52,144 bases of DNA, from NCBI GenBank assembly GCA_900128395.1, contig LT649258.1, positions 4,166 to 56,309 of the forward strand. Reading direction: 5' to 3'. This document shows, one piece after another, positions 1-9,651 of the stretch. Within the stretch, counting starts at the first letter, position 1, and every line of letters starts with the position of its first letter. The position numbers were made by a program, and so were the translations under genes. This DNA comes from Stramenopiles sp. TOSAG23-2 (Eukaryota; Sar). Under the pieces are notes generated by a model, which saw only the letters and a program-made list of their open reading frames with translations, searched no databases and was not told the origin of the DNA.

Positions 1-2
1 CA

Positions 3-1982
3 CATAATAGTAATAGTATAGTACCACCTTCCACCAGCACCACCACCACATCTAAAACAACAGCAAGTAATGTGGTGAAACAAAGTGATAATAAAAAAGA
101 AGTGGCAACATCTACCTCCTCCTCCTCCTCCTCCTCATCGTCAAAAACAACATCAACAAACAAAGCTACGACCCCATCAAAGAAAATATCTCCTAAAGAT
201 GCAGGTAAATTATTTGATTCAGTATGGGCAACAAAATCAAAAAAGGCTACCCCCTCACAAAAGCCAAAAGCAACAAATAGTAATAGTAATAATCTTCGTG
301 GCAGTGCAAAAACTCCTAGCAACAACAACGAGAAACAACAACAAGTGGAAGAAAAACATGAAGCAGACTTGAAACGTAGTTATGATGCATTAGATAAAGC
401 ATCGCCTGAAACGAAAGAAGCATTAGTTGAAACGAGCTCAAAATTGAAAACAGGTTTAAGTGCAAAATTAGATGCAAAAGAGAAAGCTTTAAAGATGTCT
501 GAAAATAATCCTTTTTATGAAAAATACAGTTCCAATGAAAAGGCACCGAAAAGAAAACCTCAGCCACAGGATAATGAAGACGAAGAAGAACCGGAAGACC
601 CTTCTTCATTGTTAGAAGAGCAACAGCGAATGAACGCAGGCGAGCCATTGACTTCCTCTGATAAGGATGTCACAATGAATACTGCAGAAACAATGTCAGC
701 TGTTGCAGCGATGAACCAACCAGTAGCGCACCCTGTAAATAGTGCATGGAATCCGTTAAATCAAGACCATACACCTCAAGCGTTAACTTACGGTGCCGTA
801 CCAAGTGCAAATGCACCACATATGCCGGCAAATATTTATCCGCTTGGTTCCGTTGATTCTGCTGGTTCAGTAGTGCCAAGTCCAACTTATTTAGCTGGGT
901 CACATGGTGTAGTGAATTCTCAATATGTGCGTTCGCCAGATGTTGGAACAATGCCACAACAAATGAATGCAGGATTACCTGGATACAATGCAGGATATCA
1001 AGCAGGGCTTGCAGCAGCAGGTGTCAGCAGCAGCAATACACAAACTGCATTAATAGAACAGAAACAACAACAACAACAACCAGCAGTAAATAAATATAAT
1101 CAAGGATATCAAGCCGGTGTTGCAGCAGCAAAGTATAAAGCTGGATATGAAGCTGGATTGCATTCATTGCAGCAGCAACAGCGACAACAACCGGCAGCAG
1201 CAGCGCCAGCTCCAGTAGCTGCCGCAAATGCGCAACAACAACAACGATTTGTTCAAGTTCCAGTTGGAACACAAGCAAAAGTAGCAAATGCCGCTCCACA
1301 AGTACAACAACAAGTACAACAACAACCACAACAACAACCACAACAAGTAATCATCAAGGTTGTACAAGAGAAACCATCTACGGCTACTGCTGTAAAATAT
1401 ACTCCTGCAAAAGTTCATCCACAACAACGATTGATATCAAAAGCTAGTTTATTAAGTAACAATGGTATGACAAAGAACCGTCAACAATTTCAACAACCAC
1501 AACAAAAAAACATAAATTCAAATAGTAATAGAAATAATTTGGCACTTTTAGATGTGAAATCCAAATCGAAAAGCAAAGTAAAAGAGCCATCGGGAGTTTA
1601 CAATGGTAATTATCTTGCAAGTTGGCCACCTCCACAAGGCACGCAACAACATTTGATGACTCCATTATTAGGAAATGCTGTAGCTCCTGCAGTTCCACCT
1701 CCATCGCCTCCACAAATTGGTATGGCACCACCACCACCACCTGCGTCTCATATATCTAATACCCCAGATGTCCTTCCACAACCAACGCCTCCAACGGATG
1801 CAACGGATGTGCGTTATGGAGCAAAGAGATTTCCTGATCAAAGTGATGCAGGTAGCTGGGCTGGTGGCGCAAGTACAGAATCTAAGAATAACGGAGATGA
1901 AGGCGAGCCATTGTTAAATGAGCCACTGCAAACACCGTTTGGAAGAGAGGACACGCAAAATGCACATGGAGAGATGAAGTAA
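3..1982 (+). CDS. Q/N/P-rich low-complexity protein, 5' partial
   Basis: The reading frame is open to the left edge of the window, so the start lies upstream; no in-frame ATG is seen before the GTG at 72. About 659 residues are visible. The protein is mostly disordered: Ser/Thr/Lys-rich start, a charged alpha-helical stretch near residues 110-170, then Gln/Ala/Pro-rich sequence. A motif of the type YNxGYQAGxAAA occurs twice and a related GYEAGLHS once (window positions about 985-1165). Proline-rich runs lie near the C-terminus. The tetrapeptide GEPL occurs once in the first third and again near the end. No catalytic or family domain was recognised. The last 145 bases overlap, on the opposite strand, the open frame of the PH-MAPK gene. 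Function unknown; a scaffold or RNA/vesicle-associated protein would be guesswork. Confidence 0.75.
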   Translation, partial: HNSNSIVPPSTSTTTTSKTTASNVVKQSDNKKEVATSTSSSSSSSSSKTTSTNKATTPSKKISPKDAGKLFDSVWATKSKKATPSQKPKATNSNSNNLRGSAKTPSNNNEKQQQVEEKHEADLKRSYDALDKASPETKEALVETSSKLKTGLSAKLDAKEKALKMSENNPFYEKYSSNEKAPKRKPQPQDNEDEEEPEDPSSLLEEQQRMNAGEPLTSSDKDVTMNTAETMSAVAAMNQPVAHPVNSAWNPLNQDHTPQALTYGAVPSANAPHMPANIYPLGSVDSAGSVVPSPTYLAGSHGVVNSQYVRSPDVGTMPQQMNAGLPGYNAGYQAGLAAAGVSSSNTQTALIEQKQQQQQPAVNKYNQGYQAGVAAAKYKAGYEAGLHSLQQQQRQQPAAAAPAPVAAANAQQQQRFVQVPVGTQAKVANAAPQVQQQVQQQPQQQPQQVIIKVVQEKPSTATAVKYTPAKVHPQQRLISKASLLSNNGMTKNRQQFQQPQQKNINSNSNRNNLALLDVKSKSKSKVKEPSGVYNGNYLASWPPPQGTQQHLMTPLLGNAVAPAVPPPSPPQIGMAPPPPPASHISNTPDVLPQPTPPTDATDVRYGAKRFPDQSDAGSWAGGASTESKNNGDEGEPLLNEPLQTPFGREDTQNAHGEMK

Positions 1983-3460
1983 TTTTTTTTGTATATATAT
2001 TGATTCGCTTGCTGATGTAATAATATGTACTCCTGCAATCTAGGTTTAGTTAACTCTGTCGTATCATCAAACTTAAACTCAAAGGGCCTTTCGCAAGATG
2101 GTTCATCATCTGGATGGTGTAAAGATTCCATATATGGATGTGCTAATGCACCTTCTACTGTAATTCGTTTTCTTGGATCAAATTGACACATGTCATCAAT
2201 CAATTTAAACGCAAGTTTATTTTCGTATTTTGGATACACTTCGCTCCATGGAACTTTCGATTTCTTTCTCATCCCTTGCATGAAACGGCGTGCTTTTGAA
2301 CTCGTGATGAATCCCAATTCTTGTTCCGTTGGACTTCCAACGACGTCACAAATAATTTTTAATTCATGTATATAATCATTTCCTGGAAATAATGGTTTTC
2401 GTGACATCAATTCACCAAAGATACAACCAGCGGACCACATATCAATGGCAGGCCCGTATTGCTTTACTGCTAACATGATTTCTGGTGCCCTGTACCATCT
2501 TGTTACGACATACTCCGTCATATCTCCCGCATCAGCTGTATCTGCTGTGCTTTCCTGGTCCATACCTCTTGCTAAACCAAAATCGCAAATTTTCAAATCA
2601 CAATTTGCATTGACTAATAAATTGGATGGTTTTAAATCACGATGTATTACATTTGCACTGTGTAAATATTTTAAACCACGTAATAATTGATATAAAAAAT
2701 ATTGAACATGTTCATCAGATAATTTTTGTCTTGAATAGATTACACGATGTAAATCTGTTTCCATTAAATCTGATATTAAATATACATCTTCGAAATTCCG
2801 CATATTAGTCGGTTTGATTATATCAGTGCATGATATAATATTTTCATGATCGAAATGTCGTAATAAAACTAACTCACGCAAAATTCGTTTTGCATCAATT
2901 AAATCCTCAAATGCTTTGGTAACTTTTTTTATTGCAACTTTTTTATTAGTACGTTTATCCAATGCAGATACAACTACGCCATAAGCCCCTTGACCGATTG
3001 GTTTGATTAATTCATAATTTTTTGTAACTGTAAACGATGTGCCTGATACCGCAAATGAATACATTTCATTGAATGCGGGCGAACCATTACTACTACTTTT
3101 ATTATTATTATTATTACTACTACTATTTTTATTATTATATGTTGCTGATGTTCCATTACCAGTTTTACCTTTTACACCATCAATAACTTTTTGTATTGCT
3201 TTGACCCATAACAATTGCTCTTCGCTTGTACTAGCATATGCATACAACGCAATATTTGGTGTTTTTACTTCTATTGCATTCCTTTGAATCACAGATTGCC
3301 TAACTGTCGTATCTTGTGATATTGGTATTACACCTCGTATGTTTGAATCGCCTTCCTTTTTATAATAACATAATGTATTTTCATCACTATCTAATACAAA
3401 ATACCGTTTTTTCCAATTACGGCCTGATTTCATCGCGCGTTTTACTAAATACCCATTCAT
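1838..3460 (-). CDS. PH-domain mitogen-activated protein kinase (ERK type)
   Basis: A 540-residue Ser/Thr kinase with ATG start at 3460. Residues 1-95 form a pleckstrin-homology domain (GYLVKR, WKKRYFVLD, final Trp in LLWVKAIQ), expected to bind phosphoinositides or a membrane partner. An Asn/Ser linker follows, then the kinase domain (about 149-446): GQGAYGVV loop, VAIKK lysine, HRDLKPSN catalytic loop at 273-280, DFG at 293-295, and the activation motif T-E-Y at 315-317 followed by VVTRWYRAPE. The TEY signature and the LHHPDDEP tail motif place it with ERK-type MAP kinases, activated by dual phosphorylation by a MAPK kinase. Residues from about 493 on are read antisense to the neighbouring + strand gene and do not look kinase-like, so the true C-terminus may be shorter or spliced. 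Kinase identity is very secure; the last 48 residues are not. Confidence 0.93.
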   Translation of the reverse strand: MNGYLVKRAMKSGRNWKKRYFVLDSDENTLCYYKKEGDSNIRGVIPISQDTTVRQSVIQRNAIEVKTPNIALYAYASTSEEQLLWVKAIQKVIDGVKGKTGNGTSATYNNKNSSSNNNNNKSSSNGSPAFNEMYSFAVSGTSFTVTKNYELIKPIGQGAYGVVVSALDKRTNKKVAIKKVTKAFEDLIDAKRILRELVLLRHFDHENIISCTDIIKPTNMRNFEDVYLISDLMETDLHRVIYSRQKLSDEHVQYFLYQLLRGLKYLHSANVIHRDLKPSNLLVNANCDLKICDFGLARGMDQESTADTADAGDMTEYVVTRWYRAPEIMLAVKQYGPAIDMWSAGCIFGELMSRKPLFPGNDYIHELKIICDVVGSPTEQELGFITSSKARRFMQGMRKKSKVPWSEVYPKYENKLAFKLIDDMCQFDPRKRITVEGALAHPYMESLHHPDDEPSCERPFEFKFDDTTELTKPRLQEYILLHQQANQYIYKKNYFISPCAFCVSSLPNGVCSGSFNNGSPSSPLFLDSVLAPPAQLPASL

Positions 3461-4115
3461 TTTGACTCAATGACTCGGTTATATATTCAATACTGTATAT
3501 ATTTGTATATAAATATATATATATATATATATCTTTCTTTCTTTGTTGTATATAGTTCTGTTTCCTCTTCGTCTATTGCTGCATATATATAATACAGTAT
3601 AATATCTATTTCAATTGTTGACCAGTACAATAATATGTTTTTTTTGTGCTTTTCCATTCAAAAAATAATATAAAAATAATAAATAATAATAATCATCAGC
3701 ATCTTCTCTCTATCAAAAACAACAACAAAACTGGATATAGCTGGATAATAGCACAGTACTAGGGTATTAACAGTACGAAACAACGAAAATAGGGCTGAAA
3801 AAGCTGAGATTCAACGCTCAACGCGCGGTGGCGTGGGGCATGGAGTATAATCTGGCCATTGGTTAGTATACTTACAAGTACGATCATCAGCTAATTAATA
3901 GGCAAGAGGCAAGAATATAAAAGAAGTTAAATAAGGTGCTAAGAGGAAATAAAACCAACAATACATGTATCGCGGGGGTCAACACTCAGCAGGTCAGCAC
4001 AGACTTTTTATATACAAAATCATATATATGTTTTAAAACCACGTCGTACATCATATCACACACAACAAAAAAATGTACTTCGTACGAAGCGTACACGTAC
4101 ACACACCATGTTTTT
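3461..4115. other. Intergenic, upstream of PH-MAPK
   Basis: No gene supported. It lies between two minus-strand genes, so it holds the MAPK promoter side and the 3' flank of the TTL-like gene. A TA dinucleotide run sits near 3507-3530, and a perfect palindrome cttcgtacgaag lies at 4078-4089. Short open frames here have no coding character. Confidence 0.6.
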
Positions 4116-5651
4116 TTATAATTCATCCATACTACTAAGAACACCACTACCAAATTCTGTAAAACTTGGAGGTGTGATATCCTCATTATCATCATTCATT
4201 AATTCCCTTTCAGTCAATATTTGAGGAGTTTCTTCTTTTTTCTCATTGTCAACCATATCACCAAACATATTCGTATTTTCATCAAACTTGTTTTTAATTT
4301 CAACAGTATATTCTGGATCTTTATATTTGTCGCAACGGATTCCGTCTGTACTTTTACATTTAAAGTTTCTGTTTTTTTTAATTTTGTCGTCATAAAAATC
4401 ATCTGCCTCATTAATCAATAGATGAAAATGTGCAGGTGATATATTGTTGACAACTTCATTTACCGGCCGACCTGCCGAACGCAAATGCGTTACTTCATGT
4501 ACTATATCTACTATTCCGCGGAATAACGGTGGAATTATATATTTTTTCGCCGAAGTTTTATAACCAGCGCCAAAATTGCTTTGTACCTCTGTCATAATAG
4601 GTCTCAATGTCAACTCATCAACCATAAAGTCAGAACGATATGTACCAATGGAAAATGCATTTGATTTCCATGGCGAGCAACCCTCTTCTAAATAATAACC
4701 TAACAACAATGACTCCGGCAAATCAATATATGGTTCTTCCCCTTTCATGGTAGGAACCGTTGCATTTAAAACTCGTACAATAGATCGTTTCATTTGTGAA
4801 AACAAATATTCAAATGCACCACTACCACGATCAGTATTGATATATTCCTTATAATCTTGCATTCTCCATTTTAAAGATTTTTTCAATTCTTTATATTTTT
4901 TATGCGATTTCTGAGCATCAATGTTTGTTACATGTTTATAAGGATTGAACTGACCATGATCATATGGTTCAGCGTTACGACGTATTTGCCATTCATCCAA
5001 ATAATATACAATCAATGGATCAATTGAAACTAGTGTCCAATACAATGCTACTTCGGATTTATGGTTGTGTAACAAATATGGAGTTTGAAAATATACTTGC
5101 ATTATATCTTCACCAATCATAACACCTTCATATTCTTTTGGTGAATGTAAAAATTGAATAAATTCATCATGTTGTAAGACTTTTACACCACTTCCTCCGG
5201 CACCATCACTCGGTTTCAATATAATTTTAGTATCTTTTTCTTCAATGAAACGTTGCTCTAATTCGTGAACATCTCGTTCGGAGTCAATTGGTAATAGTTC
5301 CGGTACAACATCCCATGTTTCAACGCATTCGTCAGCTTTCAAATACTTTGGGCAAACTTTTTGTTCATAACGTTTTAAATAACGTGGCAAAAGTCCTTTG
5401 TCAACAAATATATCTTCCCCTTGAAAAAAATTGACCATTTGTCTAGAGGTTAAAAAATTTCGTTCCATTTTTTTATCCATTAACTCTGTACAATAGTCTT
5501 CCACCAAATTCAACCATATAAAAGTGCATTTTTGAAGATCAAAACTCTGCGTCCAACCATGACTTTCCCATAATTCCTCAGCAGTATATGCTCCACCAAT
5601 CGAACAAAATGTTTTCTCCACATCATCACCGTTGCTGAGAGCTCGTGCCAC
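4116..5651 (-). CDS. Tubulin-tyrosine-ligase-like (TTL/TTLL) family protein
   Basis: About 511 residues of a divergent TTL-family ATP-grasp enzyme; members add Tyr, Glu or Gly to tubulin tails. Visible family landmarks in order: a KMERNFLTSRQMVNFF segment; IILKPSDGAGGSGVKVL, the nucleotide-binding ATP-grasp loop; an IRRNAEPYD...HVTNIDAQKSHK segment matching the family's 'TEPY ... HLTN..QK' region; and DELTLRPIMTEVQSNFG, corresponding to the metal-binding 'D....P.L.EVN' motif. The usual Asn of EVN is Gln here, so activity or substrate may differ. The frame begins with GTG at 5651 and is open only to 5666 with no ATG; the first in-frame Met is deep inside the protein. A plausible splice acceptor (agctctcag) lies near 5637, so a 5' exon may be missing. 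It overlaps QTRT1 head to head. Confidence 0.8.
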   Translation of the reverse strand: MARALSNGDDVEKTFCSIGGAYTAEELWESHGWTQSFDLQKCTFIWLNLVEDYCTELMDKKMERNFLTSRQMVNFFQGEDIFVDKGLLPRYLKRYEQKVCPKYLKADECVETWDVVPELLPIDSERDVHELEQRFIEEKDTKIILKPSDGAGGSGVKVLQHDEFIQFLHSPKEYEGVMIGEDIMQVYFQTPYLLHNHKSEVALYWTLVSIDPLIVYYLDEWQIRRNAEPYDHGQFNPYKHVTNIDAQKSHKKYKELKKSLKWRMQDYKEYINTDRGSGAFEYLFSQMKRSIVRVLNATVPTMKGEEPYIDLPESLLLGYYLEEGCSPWKSNAFSIGTYRSDFMVDELTLRPIMTEVQSNFGAGYKTSAKKYIIPPLFRGIVDIVHEVTHLRSAGRPVNEVVNNISPAHFHLLINEADDFYDDKIKKNRNFKCKSTDGIRCDKYKDPEYTVEIKNKFDENTNMFGDMVDNEKKEETPQILTERELMNDDNEDITPPSFTEFGSGVLSSMDEL

Positions 5652-6951
5652 AACATTAACTTTGCATCATGGACCGGTACGTACACCTGTCTTCATGCCA
5701 GTTGGGACCCAAGGAACGGTGAAAGGATTGACTGCATCGCAATTGAAGCAATTAGATTGTGAAATAATATTAGGGAATACATATCATTTAGCATTAAGAC
5801 CAGGGGCAGATATTTTAGATGAACTTGGCGGTCTTCATAAATTAGCTGGATGGGATAGAAATATTTTAACAGATAGTGGTGGGTTTCAAATGGTCAGTCT
5901 TTTAGCATTAGCTGATATCACCGAGGAAGGAGTTACTTTTCAATCACCAGTTGACGGAACAACTATGTTATTAACCCCCGAGGAATCCATGCGGGTACAA
6001 AATTGTATTGGTTCCGATATTATGATGGTATTAGACGATGTTGTATCCAGTGTATCTACCGATACAGAGCGTTTTAAAGAGGCAACTGCTCGAACCATTC
6101 GATGGCTTGATCGTTGCATTAAAGCTCATAAGAAAAAAGATACGCAATGTTTATTTGCAATTACTCAAGGTGGTTTAGATGTTACCCCTAATGGTTTACG
6201 GGATCAATGTTTAGATATGATGTTAAAACGCGATAAAGATTTGCCTGGGTATGCTATTGGTGGATTAGCCGGTGGTGAATCAAAAGATGCTTTTTGGAAA
6301 GTAGTAGCGCATGGTACAAAACGTTTGCCTTCCAATAAACCAAGATATTTAATGGGTGTTGGATATCCATTAGATTTAGTTGTTTGCACATCATTAGGTG
6401 TAGATATGTATGATTGTGTCTACCCGACACGCACTGCTAGATTCGGTACTGCATTGGTACCAGAAGAGACTGGGCTCTTAAAATTGAAACAATCACTGTG
6501 TGCTAAAGATCATAGACCAATTGAAGCTAATTGCCCATGCGAAGCATGTCAAAATTACACTAGGGCAAGGATACATTACATGTTGAAATCATCTAATTCT
6601 ATTGCTACTAGATTAATAACAATGCATAACATATCATACATGATGCGTTTAGTTCGAACAATGAGATCAGAAATTATTAACGGTACATTCGATAAATTTG
6701 TTGATAAATTTTTGAAACACTTTTTCAAGTCAAAAACATCTTATCCGAAGTGGGTTTGTGAAGCATTGACAGAAGCTGGCTTAGGCGAAGTAGTAAAAGA
6801 CTTCCTTCCGAAGGATAACAATAATAAAAAAAAGGATGATAATAATGGAAATGTAAAAAATATGAAGCGTAACAATACTAATAATAATGCTAATAATGGC
6901 GAGCAAAAGAAGACAACAAAGAAAAGAAAGAAGATTGTTGACAAGATGTAA
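5632..6951 (+). CDS. QTRT1: Queuine tRNA-ribosyltransferase catalytic subunit
   Basis: Exchanges guanine-34 for queuine in GUN-anticodon tRNAs, working with QTRT2 in eukaryotes. Nearly full length (439 residues visible). Landmarks: TPVFMPVGTQGTVKGLT near the start; TDSGGFQMVSL with the active-site Asp at about residue 81; AIGGLAGGE; GVDMYDCVYPTRTARFGTAL with the nucleophile Asp; and the zinc site CPCEACQ followed by a downstream His in ITMHNISYMMRL. The C-terminal 60 residues are Lys/Asn-rich and absent from typical family members; the basic KKTTKKRKK could be a nuclear signal. The frame starts with TTG at 5632; upstream it is open to 5563 with no ATG, and about 20 family residues are missing, so either a 5' exon exists (possible acceptor near 5639) or sequence is lost at this junction. 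Confidence 0.95.
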   Translation: MLRARATTLTLHHGPVRTPVFMPVGTQGTVKGLTASQLKQLDCEIILGNTYHLALRPGADILDELGGLHKLAGWDRNILTDSGGFQMVSLLALADITEEGVTFQSPVDGTTMLLTPEESMRVQNCIGSDIMMVLDDVVSSVSTDTERFKEATARTIRWLDRCIKAHKKKDTQCLFAITQGGLDVTPNGLRDQCLDMMLKRDKDLPGYAIGGLAGGESKDAFWKVVAHGTKRLPSNKPRYLMGVGYPLDLVVCTSLGVDMYDCVYPTRTARFGTALVPEETGLLKLKQSLCAKDHRPIEANCPCEACQNYTRARIHYMLKSSNSIATRLITMHNISYMMRLVRTMRSEIINGTFDKFVDKFLKHFFKSKTSYPKWVCEALTEAGLGEVVKDFLPKDNNNKKKDDNNGNVKNMKRNNTNNNANNGEQKKTTKKRKKIVDKM

Positions 6952-7202
6952 AAAAAAATATTTAATGTATGTATGTGTACAACTGTGGCAAGTTGATACC
7001 ATCTATTTATGATACCTTCATTGGTATGTCATATTCTCTTTTATTGAAAATATCAACACCCTAGTGTGAGATAGATATTGCTGTCTCAGTTATTGCATTC
7101 TTTTGAAGAGTATGATATTATACGAAGCTTCGTAGGAATTATCATGGGAGTTAATTTTTATTTTACTTTAAAAAAAATAAATTTTAAAGCGCGTAAATTA
7201 AA

Positions 7203-9027
7203 TTACACACTCTCTTTTACACACGACTCTTTGGCTAAATTGTCATTTTTTTTTACACCACCATCTCCATCATCCACCTCGTTTAATGGCTGAAAATTTA
7301 ATGCTACATTCGAAATACTTGTTGATGCTTTATTATTATCCTCATTGCTTGATCGCATCATTCGTGATTTCATTTCAATTTTCTTATTTTCATTTTCAAT
7401 ATTATCCATTGAAATACCCGTAGTTTCTAATTTCAAGCACATAGATGAAATAGTAGCAAATAATGCAAAAAATCCATATATCAAAAATGTCAACTTAACG
7501 TAACCACGTTCTGGTAAACTGACAGAAATAAAAGGTGATATCATTGAACCTAATCTACTACCAGCTACTAATATACCCATCGCTGTTGATCTTATTTTTG
7601 TATCAAAACGTTCAGGTGTGTAGATATATATTACAGTAAAAGAACCTAAAATACATGCTCGTACAATTGCCAATAGAACAGTATCAAGTGTTTCATCTCG
7701 CTTATCAATTAAAAACAAAATGCCAAAAACGAATGTAACAAAAGCGAATAAAGACGCTTGCGTCTTTTTCCTACCAATTTTATCAACTAGAAAAAAATGT
7801 CAAAATCATACCAGGAGTTTCTGAAAATGCTGAGCCGAAAATTTCAACAAATGCACTATTATGAAAAACTCTTGAACATGTCAAATCATTATTATCTTGT
7901 AATAAACTTCGCCTGGTATTATTATTGAAACTGTATTGTGTTGGTTCATTCGCTTTATTAATTTGAATCAATTCCGTAGTTAAAAGAACAACACCATAAT
8001 ATATTGCAGCATTTGCAACCCACATAATAAATAACATTATTGTATCATGGCGATATGCTGGTGCACAAATGGATTTTATTTTATCAAATGTATTATTATT
8101 ATTATCTCCATTGTTAATATCTCCATTGTTATTAGCAGTCATAATATTTCTTTCGTTGTGAGTACCGTGTGTTAATTTCAATTCACCTTTTGGCAATGGT
8201 GTTTTATTCATTTTTGATATATATATTAACATATTTTTTGCACGATCATTCTGTCCTGTGGAAAGCAAAAATCGTATGGATTCAGGTACACAAAAAAACA
8301 TTCCTAGAAGAATAAATAATGGGACAGCAGTTATTATTAACATCCATCTAAATCCAGTAGTTGGTAAAGTGATCCAACTGACTGTGACTTGAAAAAGTGT
8401 ACCAGCAGTCCAAAAAGACTGAACGATTACTCCTACACGACCACGGCTACTAGCGGGAACAAATTCCATTACCCAACTATATGCCACTGGGACACCGCCC
8501 ATACCCAGACCAACAATAAATCTGGCAAATATTAACATGCCATATGTATTGACCAGAGCACTAAAAACACCGCCAAACGAACAAAAAAATGCTGTGGTGA
8601 TTGCCCCGGTTTTTCTTCCAAATTTATCAGCTAATATACCACAAAGAAAAGCGCCTATACCCATACCTATAAATACAGACGTTGCCATCGTACTTTGTTC
8701 CTCTGGAGTAATATCAAACCTACATTTCATTATAGGGCCTAAGAAAGACAATACCATAATCTCCATTGAATCTGCAAGATAACTAAGACCGCCAATAAAG
8801 ATAACAAAATATTGAAAACGACCTATGCCAAATTTATTTATAGCATCATCTAAGGTATATGTTTCTACAATGAAAGACAATACCATAATCTCCATTGAAT
8901 CTGCAAGATAACTAAGACCGCCAATAAAGATAACAAAATATTGAAAACGACCTATGCCAAATTTATTTATAGCATCATCTAAGGTATATGTTTCTACAAT
9001 ATTTTCATGCCTTTCCCTTTCCATCAT
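7203..9027 (-). CDS. SVOP/SV2-like major facilitator transporter, frameshifted
   Basis: A twelve-helix MFS carrier of the synaptic-vesicle-2-related/organic-cation type. Evidence: TLDDAINKFGIGRFQ and LADSMEIMVLSFLGP at the N-terminus, LADKFGRKTG loop between helices 2 and 3, EFVPASSRGRVG, PESIRFLL, LVDKIGRKK in the second half, and YIYTPERFDTKIRSTAMG. The first ATG is at 9027. The reading frame breaks at a run of seven A on the + strand (7791-7797): six would fuse 7783-9027 and 7203-7790 into one protein that follows the family without a gap. A 129-bp exact in-frame tandem duplication repeats 43 residues covering helix 1, giving an extra first helix that the family does not have. With both corrected the protein would be about 564 residues. 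Substrate unknown. Real pseudogene or sequence error cannot be told apart here. Confidence 0.88.
8743..9000. repeat. 129-bp exact tandem duplication inside MFS gene
   Basis: Copies at 8743-8871 and 8872-9000 are identical by direct reading. The length is a multiple of three, so the frame is kept and 43 residues are doubled. Confidence 0.95.
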
Positions 9028-9651
9028 GTTGCTAATGATTCTCAATTAATACTTGAAATATTGAACCAAACACTAACAAATATATAAATATGTATATATA
9101 TGTGGTTTTCGTTTTTCCCTACAAATAATATAATAAAAATAATATGTATTATAAAACAACTGAACTAACTTATTATTTCACTTAAAATTACGGTGTTTAT
9201 TTATTTGAATTTATGGCTATGTATAGTTGCTATATACTTGTGAATAAATAATAATAATATCTTCTGTAAAAAATACATGCATAATAATATATATATATTC
9301 ATAAAAAAAATGCAAAATAATTATTTAATAATAATAATAAATTCGAAAAGTGCGTAGAAAATCAATCGGAAAAATACATTTGAAATTATTCACAATGATT
9401 TTAATGATATATCGATGTAGGCACAAATTAAAATGGAACAAAAAGGGTATTATTATTTATATTGTCGTCAATTTGATAAAAATATTACAGTATAGGGGCC
9501 GTAGCCGCATCAGAAAAAACCACCGCTGAAATTAAAATAAATCTGGAAAAATCGGATGAGGTGGTTGTTGTTTGCTGCGTGTGTTGCAGCTGTTGTTGTT
9601 GTTGTTGTTGAAAATAATTTTTTTTTATTATTACGTAATTATAATACTACA
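9028..9651. other. Intergenic, upstream of MFS gene
   Basis: Very AT-rich sequence with TA and TAA/ATT runs; no coding frame I trust. A TTG/GTT-rich patch at 9565-9612 leads into the left arm of the inverted-repeat element. Confidence 0.5.

Noticed and set aside
3936..4121. 61-codon frame upstream of the TTL 3' end
   Set aside because: Low-complexity, no conserved pattern, and antisense to a gene flank; chance open frame.
7203..9027. Alternative genetic code or programmed frameshifting to explain broken frames
   Set aside because: TAA, TAG and TGA all end conserved proteins at sensible places, and the breaks sit in homopolymers or duplications without a shared slippery signal.
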